From: Strongylocentrotus droebachiensis
Lineage: Eukaryota > Echinodermata > Echinoidea > Camarodonta > Strongylocentrotidae
NCBI GenBank assembly: GCA_035222895.1
Contig: JAVYIG010006556.1
Span: 52,017-116,016, forward strand
Reading direction: 5' to 3'
Length of the DNA: 64,000 nt
Shown here: positions 35,701 to 50,700 of the stretch, in pieces
Position numbering within the stretch: the first letter of the stretch is position 1
Layout: each line of letters begins with the position of its first letter
The notes under the pieces: generated by a model
Seen by the model: the letters and a program-made list of their open reading frames with translations, nothing else
Database searches by the model: none
What the model was told of the DNA's origin: nothing
Made by a program: the position numbers and the translations under genes

Positions 35701-38700
35701 TCGAGCCCCCCCCTTTTTTTTAAGGGAAGTTCGCAATTAGTATTATCTTCCAAATGCCGTTGGAATTTAACCTTTTCATTTTTTTGGCCCTGCAAATGAG
35801 ACATAATACCTGTATAAGTAATGCAAAGTTTTGGGAAATTTTGAAAATTGGATGGATAAAAATTCTTTAAAATTTTGATATATTTGGATGGCCCAGTGGT
35901 TTTAATATAACCACTCGAAAATTTAGCCCCGAAAACACTTCTGTTTTCGAGCAATTGAATAAATAAAAATTCACCGGGGCTCCCGGTAAATTTCAAATAT
36001 TTCAATAGCGGCTAATGCCTTTCCATGGTAGCTGCGACCATTAAAATCTCAGAATGTGCAGTTCTGATATATAATTTTCTAAACGGGACTAGGAAATCGG
36101 TCGATTGTAGTAAAAAAAAAACAAAAAAACATTGTTTTAGAGCTAAACTAATATTAGTCTTGAGAAGGAGCTATACAACATAAAGAGTTTATTAGTTACA
36201 CTGTCATCACTTTAAACTCAATTTCAACCGCGACAACGATCATTGAATATTGTAAAATCGCATATGCTTCAAATATGTTATTTTGGACCAAATTCATGAC
36301 CCCATACCAAAACTTTGTCATACCTGTTGAAGGAAAACAAATGAAGAAAAACAAAATCCTGATTAAACAGACATTGAGTATGACCATATAGGTATTGGCC
36401 CTTTCCTTCCAATAAGGTTTAGAAAACATTCTTTAAAAAAATACAAATTACAGGAATTTTTTCTTAGAACATACACAAAATAATCTATTTCGTCTGAAAC
36501 TATCCAACATGCCTTTCCAAGCATTTTATAAAGAGTTCACCAACTTTCATCTTCCATCGGACAACGAATAAAGGAGTACATTTGAATTAAATGTTGAATT
36601 AGTGTATGTTAAGTGGCTGACTTGAAGATTAACGTGTATTCAAAATTTGAGGTAGGCAGTAGCTACGACATTTGGAATAAAAATATGCCAGCCTTTGTGT
36701 ACCTGTTGCAATTACGAATGTTCAATATAAAGACATACACATACACATGTTTGCGTGATTATCATAGCAGAGGTGTGTTGTGGTCTTGAAGATATGGTAT
36801 GCATGGTTTGGAACTCAAATCCTGTCCTTCGGAAATACATTAATCTAAAATTTGCCACTCTCCACTTGTGGTAATTGTAAACCCTACATGAAGTTATTAT
36901 TTCCTCCAGTGCTTTAGGGCAGCTTGGCTTTAAATAAGCCAGGGTATTAATACTATGCAAATATACACTGTCTTAAAGGTAATACAAAGTTTTGGGAAAT
37001 TTGAAAATTGGGTGGAAAGTGATTCTTTACAAGTTTGATATATTTGGATGCCCCTGTAGATGTATTATAAGCACAAGAAAAATTAGCCCCTAAAACACTT
37101 CTCCTTTCGAGTAAAATTGAATATAAAAATTTACCGGTGCTCCCGGTAAATTTTGATAAATTTCAAATAGCGCCTACGGCCGTTCAATGGTAGCTGTGAC
37201 CGTGAAAATCTCAGAATATGTAGTTGTGATATATAATTTCCAAACGGGAATAGCTAATTGGTCGATTTTAGTCAAGAAACATTGTTTTATAGCTTAATTA
37301 ATATATTGACCTTGAGAGGGAGCTATATAACATAACAAGTTTATTATTTACAATTTCATAACCTTAGACTCGATTTCAACCGCAACAACGATCCCTGAAT
37401 ATTGTAGGATCGCATATGCTTCCAATATATTCATTTAAAACAAATTCATGACCCCATCCCAAAACTTTGTATTACCTTTAAGAGGTTATGGTTAAAAATA
37501 TGAGCAAGAGCTGACTCCTATACACTGTAGTACCAGTTTCCGAGAGGTGCAGCCTCGAAGTAAATAATACTGTTTGGATTCAACGAGGCCCGTAGTTTAA
37601 CCAGCACTTCGAAAAGAAGGCATGGCATATATGTTTTATATCCGCCTTTAAAAGAAAAAAAATCACGCACAATTTTTTTTGATGTAGACCCCCCTATTTT
37701 AGATTAAATTTCTTATAGTGCTTGTTGCAATAGTCTTTTCAAATTACCTTTACAAATTAGGGATACCACTTTTTTAAACATTTTGTGTGGAATGCAGTGT
37801 GTTTATTAACTAGAAATATATGCTAGATAGATTATATGACTGTGTCATTTATTTTTTTATATCAATACCTCAAAGCGAGATTTGTATTAGTTATTGTATT
37901 TTTATATCTAGTGTACTTTTCTGTGAATTGGGAGGCAACAAATATTGGTTGCTTTATTGTCTTTTTTCAGGCAAGACATCTGGGAAGGACACTGCAGCTT
38001 TGAGAGGTGATGGTCGACTGTTAAAAGTAGACAGGTGGATGTGCACCGATGATGAGACTCATCTTGAAGTAAGCCGAAATGTCAGGCCCCTCCTAGATCT
38101 CATCTCTATACTGGCTCCATTGTGTCCGGCAGTTGAACATATCTCCATTGATATATCCTGGATAGATGTACATACATTTACCCACAAGCTTATGCCTATG
38201 AGATCTGTCATCACAGTTTGCATTAAGTTCCTGATTTGTACTGAAACACTCTATGAAACACTACTGGCTGTCAATAAATCTTTTCCAAATGCAGAGAGTC
38301 TCGATTTGCAAGTGGAGGATCGATCTTTCAATTCCAATCAAGCATACTTTCCTGAAGTCAATATATCATCATCCTTAAGGGAGCTTAGATTAAGATATGA
38401 TGACAGGGTTTCACACGATGTATCTACAGAAAACCTGTTTATGGAAATTTCAACCCCCTGTCCAAATATCGTATCACTGGTGTTATCAGGCTTTGGAAGA
38501 TGTCCATCGAACAAGTCAGTCAAATACATTACGTCATTCAAATTGCCACATTTAACCGAAATCCATATTGAACCATTTGAGACGGATGATTTCTGCCGAT
38601 TTGAAACATTACTGAATGTACTACATGTAGTGACAAGTCCACGTTTGAAGCTTGTTGAGGCAAAGAAGGTGCAGCTAGGAGGTGCAGAATTTGCCTCTGT

Positions 38701-41700
38701 TAAGTGGTCACAAACATCTTCAGGGTGTGAGCTACAACTTAATGGTGCATCAGTAGCTGTACCGATGGCTGACCTAATGCATCTTGTGTTCAATGAGCTC
38801 GAAGGAGTTACTGTCCTGACATTTGACCGGTGCAAGGTTGACATTCCTCAGAGTATAAGTCATCCACCGCAGAACACAGGAAAAGAGAGTTCGTTTCGAG
38901 AACTAAAATTCATAAATGTGGATTGCCCGTTGTCTCAAACTGACATCCTTAAACTTTCAGAGATGTATCCTAATGTAGAGATCACAGTTGAACATGAACG
39001 TCAGGCATCACATGAAGACTCTAAGCAGGGTACCGGGATACCTTTCACGCCGGAGAGGAAGACCTTCCCACCCTCCCCACCCTCCCCAACTTCTTCAATA
39101 GGTGAGTTTTTTTTATTTATTGTACATGCGTTTGTACTCACATAGCTTAATGAATATGTTCAGACACTTTAATTGGCAATGCAATCCTTGTAATTAGTGC
39201 ATATGTATGAAAGCGGAAAATAAAATAAACAGAAGTCGAAAGTTTTAAATAATGCGGAAAAAATTTATAATACTATGAATGTTAGAAATATGATTTCACT
39301 AAGTGTATGTGAATTTCAAATCATTGTTTGTCACAACAACATTTTTATATGCATTGTTAAATGTGATCATCCCTTTTGATAAAAAGGATAACTTGTCAGT
39401 TCCTTAAACAGCAACTCATTTTTTGACTAGTACTCTTTGTTCATTTCAAAAACGTGTAGATCAATTGCAGGGTGCATCAAGTTCACAAACACTCCAAGCA
39501 TCACATCGAAGTAAAGGGGGAATTCTGGAGTAAGTTGTAATATATTTCGCCTTTTTTAATACTATCAGCATGGTTATTAGATTTAGACTGAGATCAGAGC
39601 ATGTGCAGGTATAAACCGAAATCACTAATTTCTTTGGAGGAGTGATGGGCAAGGGGAAGTTTTTCTCCCCCTCAACAAATTTGCCCCCCCCCCCAAAAAA
39701 AAAAAAAAAAACACACAACAACAACAACAACTTTATTACATATAAACATTATCATAAAGTAATTGATAATCGAATCGGAGCAAGAAAACTGCATGAGATT
39801 ACAGTGTGGACATTGTTTCCTTAAAGTTTGTTCCAAGTCATATATATATATATATTGAATGAATTTAGTAAGCTGTGAGTTGAGACCAGTCTGAAGCTCA
39901 CTCACAAATAAATAATAATTTAATATTCCTGTTACACATGGTACATGTGCTATCATAGCAAATTAAAAAAACAAAACATTTAAAACCAGAAATGAGGAAA
40001 AAGTATGTCCGTCGCAATATACCCGTCCAGGGAAATGAGGGTCTGGGAAGATATTTTGCTTAAGTACACGCACAAATATCGGCTAGGATATTTTGTCGCA
40101 ACCCCCCCTCCCTATTTTCAGTAATGAAATTAGAAACATACTAAAATAATGTTTTCCTGATTTATTTAAGTAGCATTTTAGGTACACGGGAAGACTTTGA
40201 CGAAAAGCTGAAAGCCGATGCTAAAAGCGTTGTCAAGCATGAACAGATGGATAATCTTGGGAAGGTTCTCATCTTTGAACGAGTGCATATCCTACGTTAT
40301 ATCTACATACACATGAAGAATGAAGAAGTATCATGCTGGGGTACACTATCAATGTTCCGAGACTGGAGAAATATGCAAACCAAGGCCATAGTGCGTGAAG
40401 CCCTAAAGGATGTTTTAGAGAAAGCTGGTCAAATTCATCTCGCTGATGAGCTATTTGGTACTTCATGATATGCACATTAAGCTTCTCTATTGAGGATTAC
40501 ATTGTTATAATGATATATATATATATATATGTAAACTGCTCGTCATAAAGGTGGAATTGTTTTTTTTTACTCCAGTTTATGGAATGATTTTGACAATTAT
40601 TTATTTTCAATAGATCTAGATAAAAGTATACATTCTCAGATTTTATTGAATGATAGTTTGCAAGTGTTTGTTTTACGTGACTGATCAAGCATGTGTGTGC
40701 TACTAAGCTTATCAACAAGGGGACCTACGGTCTTAATTCATAACTGACAGTAATGAGGATTGATGCCTCACAAAAGGGCACTAATATAGCACATCCACAC
40801 GGTTTTGATCCTGAGACCTCATAGTTACGAGGCCATTTCCTTGCCACTGAATCATGACAGTACGCAGCGGCGGCTAGCGTAGGGGGCTGCCCCCACAAAT
40901 AAAACAAGAAAGAAAATGCAATAAATTATCAATAATGCCCCGATCCCCAACATAACAAAATCCTTTGTGTGGCCATGCCTTGAACCGTAATGCACGCCCG
41001 TACAGAGGAATTTTCCAATAAAATCTGAGAATGTATACCATTATCTAGATCCATTAGGAATAAATTATTGTCAAAATCATTCCATAAACTGAGGGGTAAA
41101 ACAACAATTATTCCACTTTTGTGACCAACAGTGTAGATATACGAGTATAAAGGTTGCGTAGCTTAATCAAAGTTTCACATTTTAGTATGATCTTGAGGGG
41201 GATATCAAAATATATTGCCTGCAACAGAATCATATTGCCCCGAGTCATATAAGATGAGGGCAATATGTTTTTTTTAAGTGCAATATTTTCAATATTCATA
41301 TTTCCTTGCAAGGACAGCATGACAATATCACAACTATTAGTTAAATCAGCCTCATGTACATAATCTTGTCTGTTTTGTAGCAATTAAAAACACATTTATT
41401 TAGTCCTACTTTAGTTTAAACTGTTCATATCTGAACTAAAAAGTCATGACGTCAATTGTCATCATGTATATCCATTGGTTAAGGATCACTTTCATTTAAT
41501 ATACAATTGAAAGCATCAGTGACAAACAAATTTGGATTATTATAATACATGTACAATGACAATTATTTCAAATTTACCCTTCTTCTTTTTCATTATTCCA
41601 ACATTCTTTATTTCAACATTCTTTGTCTATATTTATTCATGCAATAGACCAACTTTCTTAATAATACTCTGGGTTGATAACGCATAAATACCTTTACAAT

Positions 41701-44700
41701 GTCTAACCGCTTGACAAAAATATTATCCCTGACATTGGATTCAGGCTTGCCCGCACACGATGTGTGCACATTTTCCACTTCCTCTGGAGCATTTTAGCCA
41801 GGCGCCATTTTGCAGACACTCATAATTGCTGTGCGATCTAAAGGGATGTTTGCATCCTACTCGGTATCCATTTAACACCTGGGTGGAAAGAAGCAACGCA
41901 GATAAAATGAATCGGTTACATAAATAACTGTGTGCCAGGGATATATCGAATCAATGTCCTTCGCATCTACTTTTAAGCATTCAAACCATTCGATTATGAT
42001 ACCTCTACAGAAAATGGGAAGACATTGAAAATATGTTTTACCAATATCAAACAGAATTTGGTCCAAGAAAGTATGCATTTTTTGCATGTCAAACTGCAAA
42101 TAATTTGTAAGAAGTAAGCATTTCTAAACAGAATTTTTTAATAAATTCCAGGTGAGGCGGTTCAGTACACACACACACACACACACACACAAAAGCCACC
42201 GCAATAAACCGTTGCATACCTGAATGAACCTTTAGTTAGGATATACTCAAAGACTATGTTTATAAAAAAAAATTGTAATAAAAGTAGTAAATACCATGAT
42301 GCCTAAAAAACATTCGAAGATATTTGTTACAAAATCAACATTTAGAATACAGTCACATCTTTATGTAAATAACAATATTACATGCAAAAGCACTATGTGT
42401 ACTTTTTATGTCCCGAAAAGAAATACCTACGTGCATATTCTGATTCCATTATTGACTGATTATATCTTACAGATGACCGTGTTGGACCCACAGTAAGGGT
42501 CCAACTTCATCAAAAACAGACAGACACCCATAACACTGAGGAAGAGGGAAAGGAAGAGGAAAAAGAGGATTGCGTAACCATGGAAAGCCTGCCCCATGAA
42601 ACAGGTTAATCTTGTGCTATGAACAATATCTGCATAAATTGATTTGGAGAATGAGGAAAGAAAAACAAATGTCTCTCTGGCGGTATCTGTTTTTTAATGA
42701 TTAGTATAATCTCGTGTGTACATGTTTAAGACTGTAGATGCTAGATGGTGTAATCCCGAGTCTTTAATTCAGCACTTTCCAACTGAGATGTCTTTCTTTG
42801 TAAATAGGCCTACTGTGCGTGTTAAGTAGAAATGTTTGTTTATTCTGCAAAAAGGAAGAAAAACAGGGGAAATCTTGGTAGAATACAATATTTTTTCTTT
42901 CATTTTATTCTTTTATTGTATTACCACAATGTTCGTCACAGATCGGTAAACGGTACTTGTGCTCAATCATTTAAGTTGAAAAATAACATAATTCGTCATG
43001 GAAATTGGTAAAATCCAAAGATTGTATATCTAAATTCAAACATCTGTTCACAACGCACAGTCTAAATTAAGCAACCGTTAACAAGAAATTGACAAAAGAC
43101 TTCCTTCAGAAGATACAAAATTTAAAATTTGTGAGAACATTAAAAAAAATATATTAAAAAAATCATGTCATAAGACGGATCTTTCAGAGTGACATTTCTC
43201 TTCGGCGCTCTATATTTGATATTTTGCCCAACGTTGAAGTACAATTTCGTATTCTGTTGTTTGCAGAAAGGTTTTAATATAAATATTTCCTATGATTTTT
43301 GTTTACCACATGAAGTAAGTGTCAAACCAATCAAGATGGAATGTTGTAAGAGAGTTGGAGTTGAAGGTGGCAAGCTTCAGCTAGATTCCTTTGGAATTGA
43401 ACTCGAGATCCCTCCCGGTGCAATTGACAGCGAAGTGCCGCAGGATATTTCTCTTCGTGTCCTGACAGATACTCCTATTTTTGGCAACAGCAAAGAAGAG
43501 ATGTTAGTCTGCTTTGGTGTACAGTGTTTATCTCCTGATGACTTAGTCCTTAAGTTACCTGTGACTTACACAATACCTCACTGTGCTGTGGTTACACAAT
43601 ACTCCAGGGTGGAGGCAGTTTTGTACACGGGAGAGGGAGAGTACTCAATCGGTAAGTACATCTTGACATGTATGCATATTATGGAGCAATAATATTTGAT
43701 GAATGTTATGAAAGATAAAGACCAGTTATGGTCATGCGATCGCATTGTGAAAGAAACGTTGTGGAAACGATCAGAAAAGGTTGAACATCTAGCATATACG
43801 TATTGTTGTGTACTGCAAGGTTCTCGAATCATCAAAATGATAAGAAATTTGGCCCAGTCTTGGTAACGTTTCAAGCACTGTACACATAAATATTTATATG
43901 GGACTACGCACATGTGCGCGACACGTGCGTTATATCTATCAAGTCCACATAGATATAATAATTTACGAAATATATTAATTAGTAGCAGGGGCGGATCTAG
44001 CTTTTTGCTAAGGGGGGGGGGTTCGACCAAAATAATGACGATGCGGAGCATCGTCCACGAGCCGCGAAGCGGCGAGCCGATTTTTTTTTGGGTGTTTATT
44101 TGAACCCCGTAAGTGATGTTTTCCTGGCATCTATTAACACAATTTTTTTCTTTCTTTTTTTCTTTTTTTTTCCTTTTTTTTTTTTTTTTTTTTTTTTGGG
44201 CCGCCCAAGGGGGGGGTTTAAACCCCCTAAACCCCCCCCGTAGATCCGCGCCTGAGTAGGCGGTTTCTCGGCAAAATTGGTAGGATCACGTATTAGTCAA
44301 AACATATTCTTTCACATGATTGGTAAAAAGAACTTCCATTTCATTTTTTGTTTATGTGTAAACAAATGAAACATATAGCAATATGTAAACAGCAAAAATG
44401 AAACGCCATTTTCCATTTACTTCAGAACAAGGCAATTGCAATTGTACAGGGGAGAGGGAAAATACTCACCCGGTAAATACAACTCGACATGTACATGCAA
44501 AATATTTCTCAATATGCCAGTTTTTAACAGTAACAAAAGAAGAAGAAAAAAAAGGAGAAGAAGAAAAATAATCCATCATCATAAGGTACATCAATTTTAG
44601 CCAAGGAATGTTCAGGTTTGGGGAAGATAAAACAAATACAAACACTAACAAAATTGCCCATTTGTACGCAAAAATAATCATTATATATTCTACACCACAA

Positions 44701-47700
44701 AGCCAATTTATAAACTTTAAAGTAGATATTCATTGATTTTAAAAACTAACTTAATTTCATTATTGCAAAGTTGAAACGTTGATTCGACAAGGTTATCAAA
44801 ATTCAATGCTTGGAAACATTCGAAATAATGATTATTATAAATTATAAAACGCTTAAATACAGCCCCGGCATAGCACCTGAAGAGCTCCCCGAACGCTGCT
44901 GAGATGCGTGAGATCACAGTATGGACACGATCTGCACAAGCAGACGATGTCCCATGACATCTCACACATTTTCAGTGCCTGTGTTTTCATCTTTTCTTGA
45001 GTTCTCTCTCTTACTCTACTACCGTCAGGCTAAATGTATAATCTATTGCCTCACTCTAAACCCCGCACATGGTTTTATTTTGATGTCAAATGCAGCGATA
45101 CAAAAATAAAGGAATTTGTCGCTTGTAAACAAAATAAGACGCCATTGAATATTCAGCTGGGCACACCGCGGTATGTTCGGCGTTTCAAGAGGGAACAAAT
45201 GCCGTCCTCAACATCGTTCCGGTCAATTCGAAAGTCTGTTTTTTTTTTACTGTTAATTAACCCCTATCCTGTGTATTTACAAGCAAAAGATTTTAGTTAT
45301 CGGAATCGGGTCATATCCCCTTTTAAATGGTTTGACATGCCATCACATTTATATACACTAAACTCATTATAATTTGACAAATAAAAGCTTTGCAATTATG
45401 TTCATTCTCTATGGGATGTCGTCTGCTTGGGCAGTATTGGTCCATATAGTGACGTCATTAAAACATCGTTATTTTTCCGGCGAATCTCTCGTATATCCCA
45501 GCTGCTATGCCGGTGGTTGTATTTGTATTTTTATAAATCACCCGATATGTAGTTGACCTAAAACTTGTACGATGGCCAGTTGTTAGCTTACCAGTTTCTA
45601 GTCATACATTAGTTGACATATTTGTGATTTTCTTTGAAGTTCAACTTTAACATATTGCTCCGGTTGTCTCATTTTCGCTCGCTGGACCATTGCCAGCACA
45701 AACGTAGCTAGTTCGACGTCACTACCAAACTAGAATGTTCCACTATGTTGCAGGGCGTATATGCCATTGGGTATGATGTGTGAACCGGGTGTGCGGAAAT
45801 GGTGTGGTGGGGAGGGGAAGTGAGAGTGTTCATGTGTGTAGTAATTGTATGTGTGTCAACGATTAAAGACTAATAAATGACAGATGGCTATAATCATAAA
45901 TCTACAATGACGAGTAAACTGTGTACATCACAGTCCACAGATAAATGTGCCGTGAACGTATATAGCAGCCGGCAATCGGCGGATCAAACGACACTTGATA
46001 GTGATTTTGTAAGTGAGATTGCTTAGCTAAATATAAAATACAAGAACCTTTTCCATATCTTTAAACTATCATTGATATATGATAATGAAACAGCTATCGT
46101 AGTAAAATAAACTTACCAAACTACATAATACAATTAAATAATTGACTGAAAGTAGGGGAGTTTGATGTGGTGCACAATTGCACCCTCTGTATATAATCGA
46201 ATAGTCCATGGTGTTCATGAATATTCATGTTTTTGCTTACCTCAGCAAAATGCTTGCCTATACTAAATGGAAAAAAATTACGGTGGGGAGGGGGGGGGGG
46301 GGGGGGTTGGCTGAAATGGACATAATGAACCATTCAGAACTGATCTTTGATAATTCATGCTTGTTATCGTTCGTGTGCTTGACCTATAACCTCACAATCG
46401 CGTGGCAAATTGCGTCCAAATATCGACTTGTTGCACATGTGTTATATAGGAAATAACGAGCTTGCGACCTATTTTGATCAAATTACGGTGGGTGAACTGT
46501 CAAAAGTCAATGGGACATGAGGGTTCCAAGGAAAGAGCTAGTGTCACCGTACGCCGGGATGGATGTGCTTTTCGTTTAAACATTTTTTGTTGGACTCTGG
46601 CGATAGGGGGCGTTGTCCAATGAGACTAAACGGAGCTTTATGATGGCTAATTACAAGGATATTCTACTAAAAAACGGAACAATTTACAGCATTGAAAATA
46701 AATTTTTAACAATTTTGTGATTTTCGCTCTTTCTGCTCATGTATAATTTGTAATTATTGAGGATCACAAGATACAAATAAAACATCATTAAAAGATGACA
46801 CTTATTACATTTCCATTTCCATTTATAAGATGGATAGAAGAATCCCTGCAATCTGATTGGTCAATTACCGTGTAGTTAATTTTACTGGATGCACGCGATA
46901 TCAACACGATATATGCGATATTTGGATTCGATAACACCGATATCTCGATTATGTGCATTTTTTCTCTTCTCCACTACGGGAAAAACAAAAAACAAGATGG
47001 CGAAATCGCGGAGGCGATTTGATTTACCAGCTTCTGTAACTAGAAGAATTATCTAAATTGTTGGATGATTCAGATCCGGCTAGCATGAAAATTTCAATCA
47101 AAGTATAAATTCTCAAAGTTGGTAAAGTTTGCACAGATCAAGAACGTCAATTTAGGAGACATTTTTACGCCAGAATTGGACAAACTGTTATCGTTCTAAA
47201 CTAAGTTCTATGCTTCTGTACATAGACTGACGGTGAGTTGTAAACCTAGACTTTAGTACCTTCGCTATGACATACAACGCCATTTTTTGGATCACTGTAC
47301 TTTAGATATCTGTAACAAATTTCAATTTCTCGAGGCTGTGTTGCTGAAACTGAAGTGAGAGGGGCCGGGAAGCACCACACATAAAGCCTCAATTTCTGTA
47401 CTTGATATGGACCAGATCCAGAACTCTTCTAATTTAGATTGCACCTCCACAAAACTCAAAAAAGCTTGCAAAAATAAGTTTTTATTGATTTATGACTTTC
47501 TTTTGTTAAGGTTTCATGTAAAGGGCAGTTAGGCATGACTTTATTTTGTTAAGGCTTAGGCCTAAGTCATTCTATATTTGTTAAAATCCATTACACTAAG
47601 TAACAACAGACACATTATGCAAATTTAAAAATCATGCGTCCAGTAATTACCGGACGCATGATTTTGCCATGCATCCAGTAAATCTGTAAAATAACAACAA

Positions 47701-50700
47701 ATTTGTATTTTTGAAAATTTTTGGGGCCCCATGTTATAAAACAGATGATGCACAGGTTTAATTCGTGGGTCGGTGGAATTGTGTGCTCGCGGTACCTTTG
47801 AATTTGGTCTAAAACCTTTCAAAGGTACCTTATGCACACAATCCCTACCCAGGCACTCAAACCTGTGCATCATTTGTATAATGATTATATTTGCTAGTTT
47901 GTTTTTAGCTGACTTAGTTTAATATTCTGACAATGACATACATTTACTGAATTAAAGATCACCTGGGAAGGCAGATAGATCTTTGATCTTAGGCCAATCT
48001 ATTTTGATGGTCATAGATTTTGAAATTTTCTACGTGAAGGTATTAAAGGTATTAATAGTCTTACCTTCATTTTTTTTTAAAGATTTGTTTTTAAATCGTC
48101 TTGCTCACATCTTATATTAACATACAATAATAATCTGATAACGGTTGGTCATCATCTTAATTTGTTATTTAGGTCTTCATCATCTGCCCGATTAATTTAA
48201 TATTTATTTGATATTATGATCTTATTATGTGTAAAGTATATTTTTGTTATAGATTTTACTAAGATAAAATGAATATGTAAATAAATTTCTTTCTTCTTCA
48301 TATTGTAATAATATCTGTAATACCTTTGTTTATCTTTCTGTTGGAAATGAAATAAATCGGATTTAATTTAATTGAATTGATGTAATAATTAAATTATAGG
48401 GTCCTCAGGCAGAACAGTATGATGATGCTACCCTGCGTTGTATGAGGGTTGTTGTGATTGTATTGTTTTTCCTATTGATTTCTTGTACCTCTTTGTAAAT
48501 TTAAGGAAATTGTACAATAGGCAAATATCTACTGTAGTTTCTATTATCAACATTTTGCATACAATACATAGCTCAATTCAAATGATGGTGTATTTGTTGG
48601 TACATGTATATATATAAACATACACTATTACTTACATATCTGTTCATATTAGACGCAGAGGTGAATGAACGAATTCCATTATCACGGTCTGGAATACCCA
48701 ACTGCAATATCAAGAGAGATATACTTAGATTGCAGATGAATCACTTCTCTTGGGCGTTCATCAAATTCAAGTTGAAGAATTTCTTCTTTAGAGGGAAGCG
48801 AATGTGTTGCTTGCCATTTGCAGAAAAGCCACTACCAGAGGAAAGAACTCGTGTCATCTTACGTGCACATCTCTATGATGACATCAAAGGGAGCAAGGAG
48901 GCAAGAATATTGCCTAAATGTATTTGGCATTGTAAAAAGCATAGCCAATGTTACTATGATGATGCAAATATATTTTGTTGATGCCAATCTATATCATTAG
49001 CTCTAGCATTTAATGTTATCGAACATCTCTGGTCCATTGAAATCTTGTGTCACACACATGGACAAATAATCTCCTAAGACTACTGTCTTTCTCTTTTTGT
49101 TTAATGTGTGTTAACTTAGGGGGAAGAAAGGAGAGGTGTTCATTGAATGGGTTTATGTGTGTTAAAGTAAATTTTGGGATTAATTTTCAGAAGTTTTACC
49201 TTAAATATGCATCAAACGTTAGAACATACCTTTACTATTAAAATTATTTGTAGGAAGGGGACTCGTTCAAATCTTTTACTGTAAATGCCAACCATATTGA
49301 TTCACATTTATCCCCTAATGAAATACATGACCATTGTTTAGTTTACACATGTAATTTAAAACTACTTACAACGATACAGGTATTGCATCATTCAGATCAG
49401 AGTGTTATGTTTTATTGACTTATAACCCCTTGATCCTACATGTAATATAATTTGAAAGAAGTTTTCAATGTTATATCTATGATTGGTACTAGGCACGGTT
49501 CTAAATATGGAAGGAGTTGAAATGGACTATGTGGGCTCAGTCCCCTTCCCCCAAGCTTTGCATGTGTGTCATTTCATAGTACACATGATAATTTTAATTA
49601 TGTATCACAAACTGTTACTGAATATTAAGGTTCTTACATACATGTAATACATGTATGTATGAAGTTGTTCCCTACCATGTGTGAGACACCACTAGTGTAT
49701 TACACATATAAGTAAAAGACAAATCAAAATCTTACAATCATTTATTTACCTTTGTCATGACTAACATTCTCTTTAAAACTCTTATCATAACTCAATGGTG
49801 ATGTGAGTTTAGTTTGTTTTAAAGTGCTCACAAAACTCACAATCCAATTTGCTGATGAATAGTTTGCCACATGCACTGGTGGACAGTGTTTGATTACTTG
49901 TAAAATAGACCACATGCACATGTACTCTAGATGATTAGAAAGCTTGGCAGATGGTTACCTGACATATGAACAGGACATGTATCACATATGGAATAGTTCA
50001 TACTTAATAGGTGAATCAAATAGTACTTCGATATGGGCTCTTGGAAGTAACGAATATGAAAAGTCAATTAACGGTATATTTGCATGCATTTATACTAGAA
50101 TCTGATCAAAAGATAACAGAACATAGGACAAAGAAAAGAGGGAAAAAAATATGACTTAGAGCCACTAAGATCAAGTTGTTCAAATTAAGTTGAAAACCTT
50201 GCAAGTGAAATCTAAATAGTGTTACCTTCACTTCTTATTTAAAATTGTTTGTATTTTTTTAATCATTTTGTGACAGATAGTGTCAGAGGAGGAAGGCTTA
50301 GGTTTCGCTCCTATTCATCCTCAAGCAGAGGTTCTTATCGGTGTGGAAGTAGCGGACGTCATAATGACTTGTTTTATAAGAAGTGAACCAATTGGAAATA
50401 AGGTAAGTTCATTATGATAATGATACTGATAATAAATATAGAAACAAAAATATTAGTGAAAGTAATAATTAAAAATAAGTAATAATAATAATAATAATAA
50501 AATAAGATTAGTACGGCACCAAATTCACTTGAAATCCAATGCTCAAGAGGGAACTAGTGCATAAGACAGATTCCCAGTCATGCCTCTACACAAAAGTATC
50601 AATGAGTAGGAAACAACATATCAGAAAGAGGAAAAAAGAAGGAAGAAGGGATATCAAACACAATTGTTAAACATTGTTTTTTGAACTCTACAAGTGATCT

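Larger units (their letters stand above)
39440..42960 (+). repeat. Segmental duplication, unit 1
   Basis: Linker exon, death-domain exon, following intron with SINE, and acidic exon, all matched in order by 53500-56640. Introns as well as exons are conserved, for example GCATGTGCAGGTATAAACC after the linker and TGCAGACACTCATAAT further on. This means a DNA-level tandem duplication. Confidence 0.85.

Noticed and set aside
37820..37970. N-terminal extension of the LRR-like frame from an ATG at 37820
   Set aside because: Hydrophobic low-complexity intron sequence ending in a strong TTTTTTCAG acceptor. The upstream exon at 33245 fits the phase.
37971..37995. GKTSGK at the start of the LRR-like exon as a Walker A motif
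   Set aside because: No preceding beta strand or Gly-rich loop, no Walker B later, and the first Gly codon is made by splicing. It is not a P-loop.
38338..38844. 168-codon minus-strand frame
   Set aside because: Antisense shadow of the LRR-like exon.
43189..43315. Start of the ZU5 exon at TTTCAG (43187) or TTTGCAG (43266)
   Set aside because: Both give phases that do not match the acidic exon or LRR-like exon, and the extra residues are hydrophobic and not part of ZU5. They cannot be fully excluded without transcripts.
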